From the NCBI GenBank assembly GCA_032158125.1, contig JASKOT010000016.1, forward strand, positions 310,001-374,000: 64,000 nt of DNA, given 5' to 3'. The stretch comes from Papiliotrema nemorosa. Its lineage: Eukaryota; Basidiomycota; Tremellomycetes; Tremellales; Rhynchogastremaceae. The position numbers and the translations under genes were made by a program. The notes beneath the pieces are model-generated. The model was not told where the DNA came from, made no database searches, and saw nothing but the letters and a program-made list of their open reading frames with translations. Numbering within the stretch: the first letter of the stretch is position 1; each line of letters starts with the position of its first letter. Positions 33,828-46,100 of the stretch are shown piece by piece.

Positions 33828-34993
33828 ATGTCCCTTCCTTCATTCGACGAGCTTCCGATTGACAAGTCGGGTCCTGAGCTCAACGCGTGGGGTCTGTACG
33901 GGAAGGATGATGAACTGGGTCGTTTGAACTTGATCACTCCCGCTGTCGTTAAACGCGGGACCGAAACGGTGACTCTCGGCAGAGTGATAAACCTCAAGTG
34001 AGCAGGTCTGCAAGATCTTGAGCTCATATCAGCCTTCCTTTGTCTTTGAGAGGAACTCATCCGGCTCGGAAAGGCCTCGTGCACAAGATGTGAGCAGTCG
34101 TGTCCTTTCCGAGAGGTTAAATCTGACAGCCAGAAACGCTCGAGTTAACTGCGTCGACGACCATGTAGAATTCAATACTCAAGCTTCGACCCAATGGGAC
34201 GGGTTCAGACATTTCCCTTATCAGAATTGGCCGAGCGAGGGACAACATCGGTAAGTAACAGAGCAAACGTCATGCGGCTGATCAAATAGATTCTACGATG
34301 GACAGACATACGAGGAAGCGATCGACGCCAAGTCGCCGAGAAACGGAACTCATAGTAAGGATCGCGATTCCAGACAGGAGAATACTCATGCAAGATTTTG
34401 TCAAACGTGGGATCACCTCTCGAGCTCACTTGATTGATGTGCCTCGCTATCTGGAGCAGCAGAATATAAAAGCTTCGGATCCCTTCTCTGCCGAATCTCC
34501 CATTTCTGTAGACCTCTTGCAAGCTGCCGCCAAAGCTCAAGATACCCATTTAGAGCCGGGCGATATACTGCTCGTGCGCACAGGCTACGCCGAGGCATAC
34601 AATAATCTGGATGACGAGGCGTTCAAGGCGCTTCAACAGAGGGAGAAGAGACAGAGTCATGGGTTGAAAGCGGACCGAGGGTTGTTGAAATGGTTATGGG
34701 AAAGCGGAATCGCAGCGATCGCAGCGGATTGGTGGGTCTTCTCTACTTCGACTGAAGGTCATACGTTGACGTCAAGTCCCGCAGTAGAGGCATCAATGCG
34801 GCCAGTCGGTCGATTGGTGCTGCATGAGATTGGTCTGGCGGGGTGGGGAATGCCCCTTGGCGAAATGTTTGATCTCCTTGAGCTGGCTAAAGAATGTGCC
34901 GAGATCAAGCGGTGGACATTCCTGTTCACGAGTATGCCGCTTTATATCGAGGGAGGTATAGCGAGTCCGCCCAATGCGCAGGCAATACTGTGA
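33828..34993 (+). CDS. putative cyclase / kynurenine-formamidase-like hydrolase
   Basis: Five exons (33828-33997, 34033-34089, 34134-34250, 34290-34354, 34395-34993) encode 335 residues. The opening PELNAWGLYGKDDELGRLN and LNLITPAVVKRG are standard for the fungal branch of the cyclase family (Pfam PF04199 type). HVEFNTQASTQWDGFRHFPY holds the metal-site region, ITSRAHLIDVPRYL and GDILLVRTGYAEAY follow, and GIAAIAADWWVFSTSTE is the conserved late block. Bacterial relatives include kynurenine formamidase and isatin hydrolase, which open N-acyl or lactam rings, so amide or ring hydrolysis is the best guess. An earlier in-frame ATG (33804) would add eight residues. It follows the second Dal5 permease in the same direction. 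Confidence 0.85.
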
Positions 34994-35117
34994 TAGCGTC
35001 AAGATCATCTCCTGGCCGGCCAGTCGCTGCATGCAATAAAGTTATGCGACTATCGCTCACCTGATCTTTTCCAAGATTGATCCGCTGACCGCTTGGCCAA
35101 TGAGCACAACCGCACCA

Positions 35118-37494
35118 TTATATAGAGTCGTCCGCAGTGAAACTCATGAGCAGAGCATCGAGATCGTCATCGAAGGGGCCGAAGAAGGCACCGAAGTCGA
35201 ATTCTTGATGGGGACTTGAGTCGTCGACTTGTGAGGCTATCGGCATAACCGTGTCGGATGCTTGAGAGAAGTCGGCTTGCTGCGAAGCTTTGTATGAGCC
35301 GTGACCCATCCCATTCGTTGGCGACGTGATATCTCCGTTGGTTCTCGCTAGTCGGCTGTTCGCTCGATCGCCGTAGAGAGGTTCCAGATCCTCATCGAGA
35401 GTTTCCCCGCGATGGCGGATGGGCATGGAGCGCATCGGTCGGCTCACGTTGCCCTCAACGACTTCGAGCGTTTCAACCCATTTGTTACCCATGGCCCAGG
35501 CTAAGCGGTCAGCGCTGAGGTACAGTGACAAGGTTTTGGACATGCCTTCAGAGGACAGTCTAAGTATCTCTTTACAACGACTGAACACATGCAAGGCTAT
35601 AACAGATCGACTTGGACACACTGGGATCAGCGGTTGCTTGCCTCATCGCCTACGTTCTGGCCATTTACGAAGATACCCGAAGACATTGGCACACATGAAG
35701 ATTGCAAACATCTGTCGTCAGTCGGTGCAAAGACATCGTATGGAATGCTCACAAAGACAGGGGGGAAAACGAGAGTAGGTGACCGCATCTTGATATATGT
35801 CTCGACGTGGTTGAGCAGCTCTTCCGCCTCGAAGACCATCTGTGAAGACATTGCTTTCCAAAAGGGCTGACCACCTGGAGATAACTGGTGATGGTAGTCG
35901 GCTTGTGCTGCGGCAGTCATTGATCTGCAGATCAGCAAGCAGCACGCAGACTATCTCACGATAAGTGTATACGCCGAATGACGATGGTGGAGAGCTTTGG
36001 CAGTATAGAGAGAGTGAGAAACGGCTAACATCAGCGTGGTTCCGATCGATCGGACATCGCACTGACCAAGTCGTGCCCTTCCGCTATCATTCCACGCAAA
36101 TTGCTCTCCGAGAATCGGTGCTTGGAAGGTAGATTGGCCTCGTAATCGCACAAGGTTTGCAAGAGGAACTGAGAATCCCCTGTCCAGACGGCTCCTCCCT
36201 GGTCCTTGGGCTCGCGAGAAGCATGTCTGGCAGTGAGTGACCATAGGATATGTGCTTGGACCCTACAGTCAGCCTCGTGGTGTCTAGACCCTCGGAACAC
36301 ACAAAGAGCTGAATAGAGACCTTGACGATCCCCCATCTACAACTCGCTCGTTCATTGAACCTGCAAGGGTGGACCTGAAAGGGGGCTCAATACCGAAATT
36401 GAAGTCCGATTCGTCGCAGGGCAAACGAGCATCAATCTCCGCCAGGTTGAAGAAAGACGGTCGACCTTGACCGGCCAGAAGACTCTCATGGCAAATGATT
36501 GCCCAAAAGGTTCGCCTGCAGTAAGCGATTCCGCCATAGTTCCACCCCACCTGGAGATCTCCATATCTATAATGGCCGACGAGTCGGCGTCGGGAGGGAG
36601 AGAATATGTCGCTTCGCGATGCAAGCCTAGAAATCCGGCCACTGATGATCAGACCCAAGCTCGTTCTACTGAACTCACTCCTCGATGCTATGCCGATAAG
36701 CATCTATCATTAGTACTCTTCCAAGTCGGCAGTATATTCTCCCACCCATGCTTTCTGACCGTTTCCCTGACCCCACTCTGCTACCCCTAGTAGCAAGACT
36801 GCAAGGGCATCAGCGAAAACGCGTCTCATAGACTCACATGCCTGGGCTCGCTCCAGCGTCGGTAATAGCATCTCCTCGGCAGCAATCTTATTCGCCTGAT
36901 CCAAGAAATGACACGTCGCCCTGCTCCTCCCTCCATATTTCTCTGAGAGACTCGGGGAGAAGGGAGCAGCCACGCTACATATGGCGAGCAACAGGAGACT
37001 CGAGGTTTTCGAGGGATCACGGCGGTAATTGTCGATGAAAAGCGGTTTGTGAATAAACCCTACTTGAAAGTAGGAGGAAATGTAGTTGTCGACCGCTTCA
37101 ATGACGGCATGTTCGGGCGGTAGACTCTCCAGAGGACTGGCGTTGGCTGCTTTGAATTGCGTAGGGGTGACCGGTGCAGTGGAAGATTGGGAATAGGGAC
37201 GTCGTCTTCGGTGCTACGGTATCAGCGCGTCCTCTCCTTAAACATCTCACACTGCGATCGGCATAGGAATGACCACGAGGCATGAATATACTATATGCTC
37301 AGCGAGCATATGGATGCGCCTCACCATTCGTTGACGGTGCCCGAGACGAAGCACTGTTGACATGGGGGAGTGTCGTTCAGTGGCCCCGGCTGACACCGCG
37401 TCCGATATCGTCGACATCTTGCACATGCTTTGGATGCTCGATGCGCCCGAAGGACCGTCGAGCTCTCGCCGGGTCCGGTATAAGAGGACTGCAT
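35118..37494 (-). CDS. Zn2Cys6 transcription factor with fungal_trans domain (second)
   Basis: Traced in phase from ATG 37494 to the stop at 35118-35120; roughly 660 residues in about eleven exons. The binuclear cluster is SKACARCRRYRTRCQPGP then PPCQQCFVSGTVNEC, and the usual IFMPRGHSYADRSHRRR linker follows. The regulatory domain shows NYISSYFQVGFIHKPLFIDN, SLLLLAICSVAAPFSPSLSE, LLLGVAEWGQGNGQKAWMLI and ASRMAGFLGLHREATYSLP. The C-terminus is acidic and aromatic (FDFGAFFGPFDDDLDALLMS), which suits an activation domain. Several introns are only 33-40 nt. It is probably a nuclear pathway activator of this catabolic block. Exon boundaries between about 36250 and 36400 are the least certain. Confidence 0.86.
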
Positions 37495-37776
37495 AAGCGA
37501 TCCTCAGCGCCGAGAGGGCGAAATGCGAAGGTTGATGTTCAGGCAGACGATGATAAACAGACTGATGTCCCGGCAGCGATGGGCTAAATGGGCTGTTGGG
37601 CAATCTCCTCTATCACTCGCTCTTGCATTCCGCAACCGGCAGATCAGATCACGGGTCGGGATACCTAGAGGAGTGTTCAAGCGAAGCAGTATGCATGCAT
37701 ATCTTTTGTCGAGACTTGCATTCTCTCCCTCGGCTACTACAAGAATAACAACAATCTCAGTCCATCATCGGCACTA

Positions 37777-39644
37777 TCAGACCAAAGCGTGAACCGTATG
37801 GATAACATCTTCCTTCTTCTCCCCGTCCACGGGAAGCTCTCCCTCATGCTCATGACCATCTGGTAGAGCATAGACCTCATCCACCATATCCTCGTACGGT
37901 CGCTGACAATCCTCCTGACCCGGTACCTTCCAGACGAGACACATCGCCCAGTATGACAATCCCCCAAAGAGGAACGATAAGAGCCATCCGAGGTAGAATA
38001 GCCGCGTGGCGGGTACAGAAACCTTGACGGTACCAAAAGACCCAATGAAACCCGGAAGAGGGACGACGAAGCCAATGATGAAAGCCACGATAGCTCGGAT
38101 ATTGAAGCCACTGAAGAAGTAGTACTTTGAGTCTGGAGAGGTTGAGTACATGGCGGCGATGTCGAGATTACCACGCCGAATGAAGAAATAGTCGACAAGC
38201 ATGATGCTCACCACTGACCCTTGGAAGATCGAGTATCCCCCCAGGAAATTGAGGAAAGTCGGAGCGGAGGTGAGGATATGCCAGGGGGTGATAGCGAATC
38301 CGAGCAATAGGCAGAGGAATTGACCTCGAATGATGTTGATGTATTTCGGGACCAGGCAGGTGACATCGGCAGCAAAGGGAACGATGTTACAGGCAATAGA
38401 TGTTCCCAAGGTCGCAAAGGTGAAAGACAGTGCGACGAAGAAGCATCCAGCTCGAGATTTCGAGCTGTAAGAGTTGTCCAGGATACCGTTCAATAGCGCG
38501 TAGGGGTTCCAGTAAGCCTCACCCCACATGTTCGCGACCGCAGAGGTGGTGATGCAGCCGAATGCGGCGCAAATGATCGCCAAAGGAAGGCCAAATAGCT
38601 GACCGATCAACTGAGCTTTGAGAGATTTAGAGTATCGAGCGATATCCGGGACGGTGACCAGCAGGGCAGAGTTGGAGCCCATGACCGAGTTGAACTGCGC
38701 AATGATGGAAAATGCGTAGACGATTGTACTTGTACTCGCAGATGTCGAGACTTCGATGGCTCCAGATGAGACGCCTCCGTTGTTGGTGGTCGCCCAGATG
38801 ACCAGACCCAGACCGGTTACGGGAAGGACCACAGCCTTGACGGTGAAGACTGATAGATAAGCATCCAGACCATATTACCGTGTACCGACTCACGCCAGTG
38901 TATCTTTGTGGTGTGGATGAACATGAAGGGTATGGTCACCAGAAAGGCTAAAACGAACCCGACTAGCTCTTGTCTGGACGCTTAGATGGAGCCCGTCGCA
39001 ACAGTGCTCACGTTGTGATGGCTTGTGAAACTGGAATAGTGTTTTCGATTCTCGCCCACGACGGGAAGATGCATCGCAGCATCACCGAGATGAATTGTCC
39101 CATGAAGTAGATCTGCACGCCGCCCTATTTATAAGCGAGATTGAAAGTAGTTTGACATACCCAGATGATTCCCAAGATCGCTCGGATAAGGACGAAGAAG
39201 TAATGACCCCATGTTCCGAAGGTAGCTCGTGCCAAGACCGGATATCCGACATGATAACGAGCAGCAGCGACACCGTTGAGGGAGATGACGACCGCAGAGA
39301 GGATGTTTGCAAACAGGATAACGAGGAGCGCATTACCCACGGAGAGCTATCAAAGCTTAGCATAGCGTTAAGCGAGATTAGGGATATGGACTTACCCCTA
39401 AAACCACAAGCGAAGACCCTAACGACCAAGTAGTGATGTTCCAAGCCTCGGACCACCAATAGGAGAAGTACGAGAGGAGGTTCCAGGTACGTCGCTCAGG
39501 CGGGGTGGGCACAAGATCTTCATTGATGAACCGATTGATCGACGAATCGAGAGTGATCGCTTGATGAAAGTTTGAAGGCGATGAAAAGGCGAACCGGACC
39601 TTGCGAGGGAACGACAAGTCTTGAGGAGGAGCCATATTGCGCAT
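37777..39644 (-). CDS. NCS1 permease (uracil/allantoin/Fur4 type)
   Basis: Six exons run from ATG 39644 (or 39635) to the stop at 37777-37779. The family opening RFINEDLVPTPPERRTWN is followed by FSYWWSEAWNITTWSLGSSL, helix 2-3 block RYHVGYPVLARATFGTWGHY, IPVSQAITTQELVGFVLAFL, FNSVMGSNSALLVTVPDIAR and the late GGYSIFQGSVVSIMLVDYFF. The wording matches the Fur-like branch, which imports uracil, allantoin, uridine or thiamine, rather than the Fcy2 branch represented by the gene at 5616. It is a twelve-helix plasma-membrane transporter with a 45-residue acidic tail. It is divergent from the esterase-lactonase gene across 461 bases. Confidence 0.92.
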
Positions 39645-40105
39645 TGTAAATATCTATCATCGAGTCCTCCGTCTCATCAGTTGTTATATACATCGACGAG
39701 AAGAAAGCTGAGAGGATCAGCCGATAACATGAAGTGGGACGCCTTGACTGAATTGCCGGACCACCCCAAGGGTGAATCCCGCGAAAGGCAAATCTGCCCG
39801 TGGGCAATTGAGAAGCAAGGGCCAAGGACCCAGACAGCGGAACAGCCGTTGCCCGTAAGTTGCCTGATGCAAGCCCGACTGCCTCTATGGGCAAAACGGC
39901 TAAGACCGCGATAACTCGGTTTGGATCAGAGGAGAGGTTCCAGAGCAAGTTTAAGCCGTGCCGTATAGCCCACTGGCAGATTAACAGGCAGAGTATCTCC
40001 CTCCACCGCTTCAGTCATCCAGCGTACGTCTCTATGAATGCAGTGGATGGACACCTTGAAAGAACGATTCGATCTTGATTGTGACCATCGCCAGCATATC
40101 TCAAC
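39645..40105. other. intergenic, divergent promoter
   Basis: Shared 461-base region upstream of the Fur-type permease and the hydrolase-lactonase gene. No supported gene; short frames on both strands lack family signals. Confidence 0.45.
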
Positions 40106-42411
40106 ATGTCCATTGAGATTCATCCCCCTCTGCAGCCCATCCACTCCTCAGTCCTACCCAAGCTAGATGCTCAATACAGGGTGAGAACACTGTCTGATGC
40201 GTCCAGCGCTGATCGTATAGGAGTTCCACGAGAAGAATAATCTTCACACTCCGTACATCCAAGATCTCAAGTGGAGCCCAAGCATTCGGAACGCCCCCAC
40301 AGTTCCGGGCGGAGCGGGTGAGTTGCACTAGGGGCACTCGTCTCACAAGATAGCGCCCCTTCAGGTTGCCAAGATAGAAGACATTGACGTGGGGAACTTC
40401 AAGCTAAGAGTGTTCTACCCTAAGATATCGGCATCTACCCCTTTGCCAGTCTTCATATGGTATCATGGAGGGGGAATGGTCCTGGGGAATATCAACTCCG
40501 AGAATGGGTTTTGCACAAGGGTGTGCAACTCGGCGCAGTGCGTGGTGGTGTCGGTGGACTACCGCCTTGCACCGGAGCACCCATTCCCTGCAGGTCATGA
40601 TGATGCGTGGGAAGGTAAGCCCAGCTTGGGTGATACACAGCTGAGAATGAGCGTTCTCCTACGTGTACGACCGTGGTGAATCGGAGCTCGGCGCCGACGT
40701 GACGAGGTTCGGTGTGGGCGGAAGCAGCTCAGGAGGTAATCTGGCGGCATACGTCTCGCAGCGCGCTGGATTGGAGGGGAAGAAGATCGATTTCGTGAGC
40801 ACTGGCATCGCTTGGAATCTGACCTAGATTCTCATGATAGGTCGTCTTGTCTGTACCTGTCACGGATAGCACCGCCTCGAGCAGCTCCTACAAGTCTTGG
40901 GAGGAAAATCAGCACTGTCCAGGTCTCCCTGCTCCCAAGATGCTCTGGTGTGAGTGCTTGAAGTCCAGCTCAAAGCCGCAACTGATTCCAGATCGAGATC
41001 AGTACTTGCCAAATAAAGCAGACCGGGCCAAACCCGCAGCATCACCTATCCTCGCAACCAACGACGCGTTTGCAAAATCGCCGAATCGAGTGCACATAGC
41101 AGTCGCCGAGCTTGACCTCCTGCGCTCCGAAGGCGAAGCGTACGCGGAGCAGCTACGATCCAGCGGCAAAGACGTCACGCTGAAGGTCTATCCAGGCGTT
41201 CCCCATCTCATCCAAGCCATGGATGGTGTTGTCGATGCGGGTCGACTGCTAGCCAGGGATTTATGTCGAGAAGTGGCCGGGAACTTCGGGAGACACCCTC
41301 AAGATGTCTCAATCATGGTGAGCTCGCCGATTGAGAGCTTTCACTGACTGCTTTAGGACTTATATCCAGACGGTTTCGAGGTCGAGGTGCCACAAATCGC
41401 AGGCTCGCCCGTCTGGCACAAGCTTGACAACCCGATGGTTCTAGGGGAGGCCCCAATTTATCGAGCCAGCGATAAAACTCTACATTATGTCGACTGCCTC
41501 CATGATCCCGCCGAGCTACATATTCTACAGCTCGATGAGAAAGGGGACGCAGTGGGACAGCCGCGGATCCTATCGCTATCCGATTCAGTCACTGTACAGT
41601 TCTTCCGAGAAAACAAGCCCGGATACATCTGTGCCTACTTTCAAGGTGTCGCATTCATGGATGAGCAGACAGGAGAGCTGGAGGTGATCAAAGAGATCAT
41701 CCCGACCGAAGATCGAGAAATCAGACGTTTCAACGATGGAGGGGTAGACTGCCAAGGTCGATTCTGGCTGGCCGAGATTGATCGTAAAGCACTCTCGTAT
41801 GGGCCTGGAAAATGTCCTCCCGAACACGGCAAACCTCTTGGTCGACTTTGGCGATTTGATCCAGACGGATCGCTGCATCTGATGGAGGATGGTCTAATGT
41901 GCGGCAACGGTTTGGCGTGGTCTCCTGACAACAAGACCAGTAAGCCTCCCGGTCAGTCGAGTAGAATGTGGCTGACTGCCTGTGTACCTAAACGACAGTG
42001 TTGCAGGACTTATCTTCGCCTACGACTTTGACATTCCGACCGGTGCATTGAGCAACAAGCGAATCTTCATCGACCGTCGAGAATTTGGCGGAGAACCTGA
42101 TGGCATGGTGTGCGAGTAGGTCACCGGCCGTGGTGTCTGCTGATGCCAGTGTCGAGGGTAACCTGTGGATCGCAATGTGGGGCTCGTACCGTGTCATGGT
42201 GTACGACGCCTCGGGCAAGCATACCAAGGATATCGTGTTCCCCGCCAAACGTATGGCTTGTACTGCATGGGGAGGACCAGACTATGATACGCTCTACATA
42301 GTCACCGCTACCGATAACTCTCCCAGTCGAAAAGAGGGGGACCAAGGGGGACATCTGTTCAAACATCACGTTGGTATCGAAGGTTTACCCAAGTACGCGT
42401 TCAAGGGGTAA
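40106..42411 (+). CDS. alpha/beta hydrolase fused to SMP-30/regucalcin-type lactonase
   Basis: One open, in-phase multi-exon model of roughly 650 residues. The N-terminal half is an HSL/GDXG-type esterase: oxyanion motif WYHGGGMVLGN, nucleophile elbow FGVGGSSSGGNLAAY, acid in VAELDLLRSEGEAY and His in YPGVPHLIQ. After MGVVDAGRLLA-like helices, the intron starting at 41311 joins VSIM to DLYPDGFEVEVPQIAG. There starts an SMP-30/gluconolactonase beta-propeller with its metal ligands: Glu in VLGEAPIY, Asn in CGNGLAWSP and Asp in GGEPDGM. Expected activity is ester hydrolysis plus lactone opening. Unspliced, the hydrolase would stop at 41345-41347, so two genes are possible, but the lactonase half has no convincing ATG of its own. 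An intron at 41940-41982 appears to end in TG. Confidence 0.75.
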
Positions 42412-43143
42412 AAATGGCGTGTTTCCCACTGAATGACATATGTATCACGGTACGCGATGCTCCTTCATCGTCTCCAAAGCTCCCATCAACAGTATCGAAA
42501 GCCCGGAGCTGTGCAGCGATGTTGGATAGGATTGCTACAAGTTATCATGGGCCCGTTGAATAGGAGACCCTTTCAGTGGCGACTTGTCTCTACCGCCAGT
42601 ACAGTGCGTTTCCCATCGCGAAGTGACTGGTCGCATGCCCATCGTGCGTCTTGACAAGCTGGGACTCTTCATGCTGTAGTTATACATCAGCTCCCAAGCT
42701 GAATGGGCCGAGGCAGAGAGATCGACAGGTGTGCTGTGGTCGGTGTTGACGGGTCACGTGACTTAACTCGACTCACTTGTCGCACAGTCTTCCGTTGCGA
42801 GCACTCGCACTGATACTCTTTGCACACACCTACTGGCTACTGTAGCTTCATTGAGCGGGCACCTTTTCTTCCTCAGACCATAGTATTCGCCGAGTCTGCA
42901 ATGGCTGTCACAACTGCGCTCAACGGATCATTGTGCGCCGATGCCTATTCTGGTCACAACCCAAAGAAATATGCCGACGCGATCGTCCACATGACAACAC
43001 AACTTTCGACGTGATGCTCGCCGTTTTGACCGATATGACGAGCACTGTACCAACTATGGACTTGTCAATAATACATCGTTCGTCCAGCGCAGAGCATCCG
43101 TCAGAGGTGAACAGCGTTGTTTTACAACCACGATTGAGCAGCG
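42412..43143. other. intergenic, alpha-mannosidase promoter
   Basis: About 730 bases. The one striking element is the palindrome GTCACGTGAC at 42754-42763. No supported gene; the short frames at 42433-43014 have no family signals. Confidence 0.45.
42754..42763. promoter_or_regulatory. CLEAR-like E-box palindrome GTCACGTGAC
   Basis: Perfect 10-bp palindrome about 380 bases upstream of the vacuolar-type alpha-mannosidase. The same word is the animal TFEB lysosomal CLEAR element and matches the fungal Cbf1 core RTCACRTG. Function here is inferred. Confidence 0.45.
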
Positions 43144-46100
43144 ATGTGCGGCCGTGATCTCCCTGCCTATCCCCATACCTCGGAGAGGGCAAATCATCCG
43201 TTGATTCCCAATATTGTATGCCTGTCAGCTTTATTCGAGCTAATGCGCAGACTCGGACCCGAATTGCCCAGTTCTTCAACCACGATTACGCCTCGCAACA
43301 CGTAGCCCGTCTTAGAGATCGAGCCAGATTTGGTGCCCCCGATCATGTCAGGTTGACATGCTGGTCGGCACCGGGGATGGATAAGCCCACTTTCGTGGAA
43401 GGATGTCGAGGCTTGCGAGGGGAATCCGCCAGAGAAATCGCGGTTGGACATCAGTTTGGACCTTCTTGGAGCAATCATTGGGTCAAAGTAGAAATTATCA
43501 TTCCTGAAGAGTTTGCCAAGAGCGGTCAGGAAGTACTTTGTAAGTCCCTCTCCCATGAAGTAGCTGATAAAAAAGTCGAGTTTGACTGCTCAGGGGAAGC
43601 GCTCATTTTGTCGGAAGAAGGACACGCTCTTCACGGATTGACGGGTACACCTGCCAATCTTGGAGATGATCAGGACTTTAGGAGAACAGAACATGTCATC
43701 CCAAAAGACGCTGTGCAAGTAGGGAAATATACCGTGTACATCGAGGTATCGTGCAATGGGCTGTTCGGCGCAGGGCGAGGCGGTATGACGCTTGACTTGC
43801 CCGACGTGAGTGTCTTTTCTCTCTTAGATCCAAGCTGACTCCCAGATGGAACTTACTTTTCCTCTGCTATGCGCCGACGTCGTCTTGCCCGACATTGACA
43901 TACGAGCTATGCAGGTCGATTTTCGAATGCTCCGACAGATCTCCGCGTCCACTCAGAACCAAGCGAGCGATCTTCCACGTCGTGCGATGAAAGCCGCCAA
44001 TGAGATGATGAATGCTTGGCATCGAGTGCCAGGTGACGAAGAAGATCGTGACTTGTTGAAGCCAGTGGTGGTCGAGTGCAGGAGAATCGGTTGGGAGGTA
44101 CTTGGCTCCTTGACCGACGAGGATCGAGCAAACCTCTGTCCCAGTCTCGATGACCCACAGCCGGCGGAGATCTGGGCAATTGGCCATTGTCATATCGATA
44201 CTGCCTGGCTATGGCGATACACGCAGACACAGCAGAAGGTGGTCCGGTCATGGACGACGCAGTGTGACCTGATGGATCGCTGGGCCAACCACCAATTCGC
44301 GGCTTCATCTGCGCAACAATACCTATGGCTTGAACAGCTCTATCCCGAGTCTTTTGACCGGATCAAAAAGTACGTTGGGGACAATAGGTTTCACCCGGTT
44401 GGAGGTGCATGGCTTGAACACGACTCGAATTTGCCATCAGGAGAGAGCCTCGTTCGGCAATATCTGTATGGACAACGATTTTTCAAGTCTCGCTTTGGCG
44501 AGTATTGTAGAGAAGCATGGCTTCCCGATTCGTTCGGATACTCCAGTCAGCTCCCCCAGATCCTGCGGTCAGCCGGATTGCAATACTTTTTCACGCAAAA
44601 GGTGGGAGTCGTCCAGGCGGATGAGCTGATCTTTCAGTTGTCGTGGAACAATATCAACGTCTTTCCCTATACTACGTTCAACTGGGTCGGTCTAGATGGT
44701 TCACAGGTTCTTGCTCATCTGGCCCCATCCGACACCTATAATGCGCAGTGTAACTTGTAAGAGCGCAGCTGCATGTTGAGATGCAGACTAACGCGCAGTG
44801 ATGAGCTAGAGATGGGTATCTACAATAACAAGAATATCGCCGATGTCCAACAGAGCTTGATGCTCTATGGCAACGGCGACGGTGGAGGCGGTCCAACACC
44901 GGAGCACATTGAAAAGGTAGGAGATTCATTGCGTCACGCTCACATCCCAGCTCGAGCGACTAAGCTCCCTTGCCAAGAAGGACCGGAATGTCCCATCCAT
45001 CAAGATTGGAAAACCTGTGGACTTCTTTGACAGTCTCCTCCGTGCGACCGAGGGTGGTCGCACTCTGCCCACCTGGCGCGGAGAGTTGTATCTCGAATTT
45101 CACCGAGGAGTTCGTCGACTCTGCCTCTGATTGTGCGGCTTCTAACGTGATTAGACCTATACCACCCAGGCTGGGATCAAGGAGGGCAACAAGACGATGG
45201 AGAGACTGTTGCGCGATTTGGAATACTTTGCTACGCTTGCGACATTGAAAGGCGGCAATTATCAGTACCCTCGGTAGGTCTAGTGGCTTATCGGGTCTGA
45301 CCTGATTAGGGAAGAGCTGCGAGACATGTGGCAGGACACTCTGCTCAACCAATTCCATGACGTACTTCCCGGTAGTGTCATCTCTCTCGTCGTCCAGGAC
45401 GCCCTCGAAATCTATCGAAAGCGTACCAGGCAGGCTCGTCAGCTTATCGAAGCTGCTCTGTTGGACCTGTATCCAGCATCCCAAGCTGTAAATCAATTCT
45501 CGACCGGTCAAGATGTTATTGCGATTGATCCACTGCGAGGCAGTCGAACGGGAGCTGTATATTTAGGGGATGGTGTGTTGCGACTGAGAGATGGCACCGT
45601 CGACGAAGACGCGTCTCTTCTGACCTCTTCTGTCACCATGGAGGACAACACTGCCACGCTTGAGAACGAACAGCTTAGAATGAGCATTTCGAACGGACGA
45701 ATATCCTCTGTTTTCGACAAGAGAATCGACCGCGAACTCATCAAGGCTGGTCCAGGTGCCGAATCTGGTGGCTTGAATCTATACGAGGATATACCGCTCG
45801 AATGGGACGCCTGGGATGTGGAAATCTACCACCTCCAGTCTTACCAGGAGCTTCTGTTCAACAAGGTCGAGAAAATCTCATTGCCCGGGTTCGTCGGAAT
45901 CAAATCCACGGCGTACTTCGGTAAAAGCATCGCGGAACTCACAGTGAGCTGCCTCGTAAACTCATGGGCGACAGCTGAGCATTCAGTTCTCCCTCGATTC
46001 TTCTTCCAGTGACTCGAGCTGCTCGTTCATCCGCATTCAAGCTCGATTTGACTGGCACGAAGAACACAAATGCCTGAAGTGTGAGTTATCAGTCATCAGT

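Noticed and set aside
41275..41347. The hydrolase ending as its own gene with a stop at 41345-41347
   Set aside because: Possible, but the stop lies inside a sequence with a good donor and a TTTAG acceptor, and the downstream lactonase has no clear start; the fused model explains more. Kept as the stated alternative.
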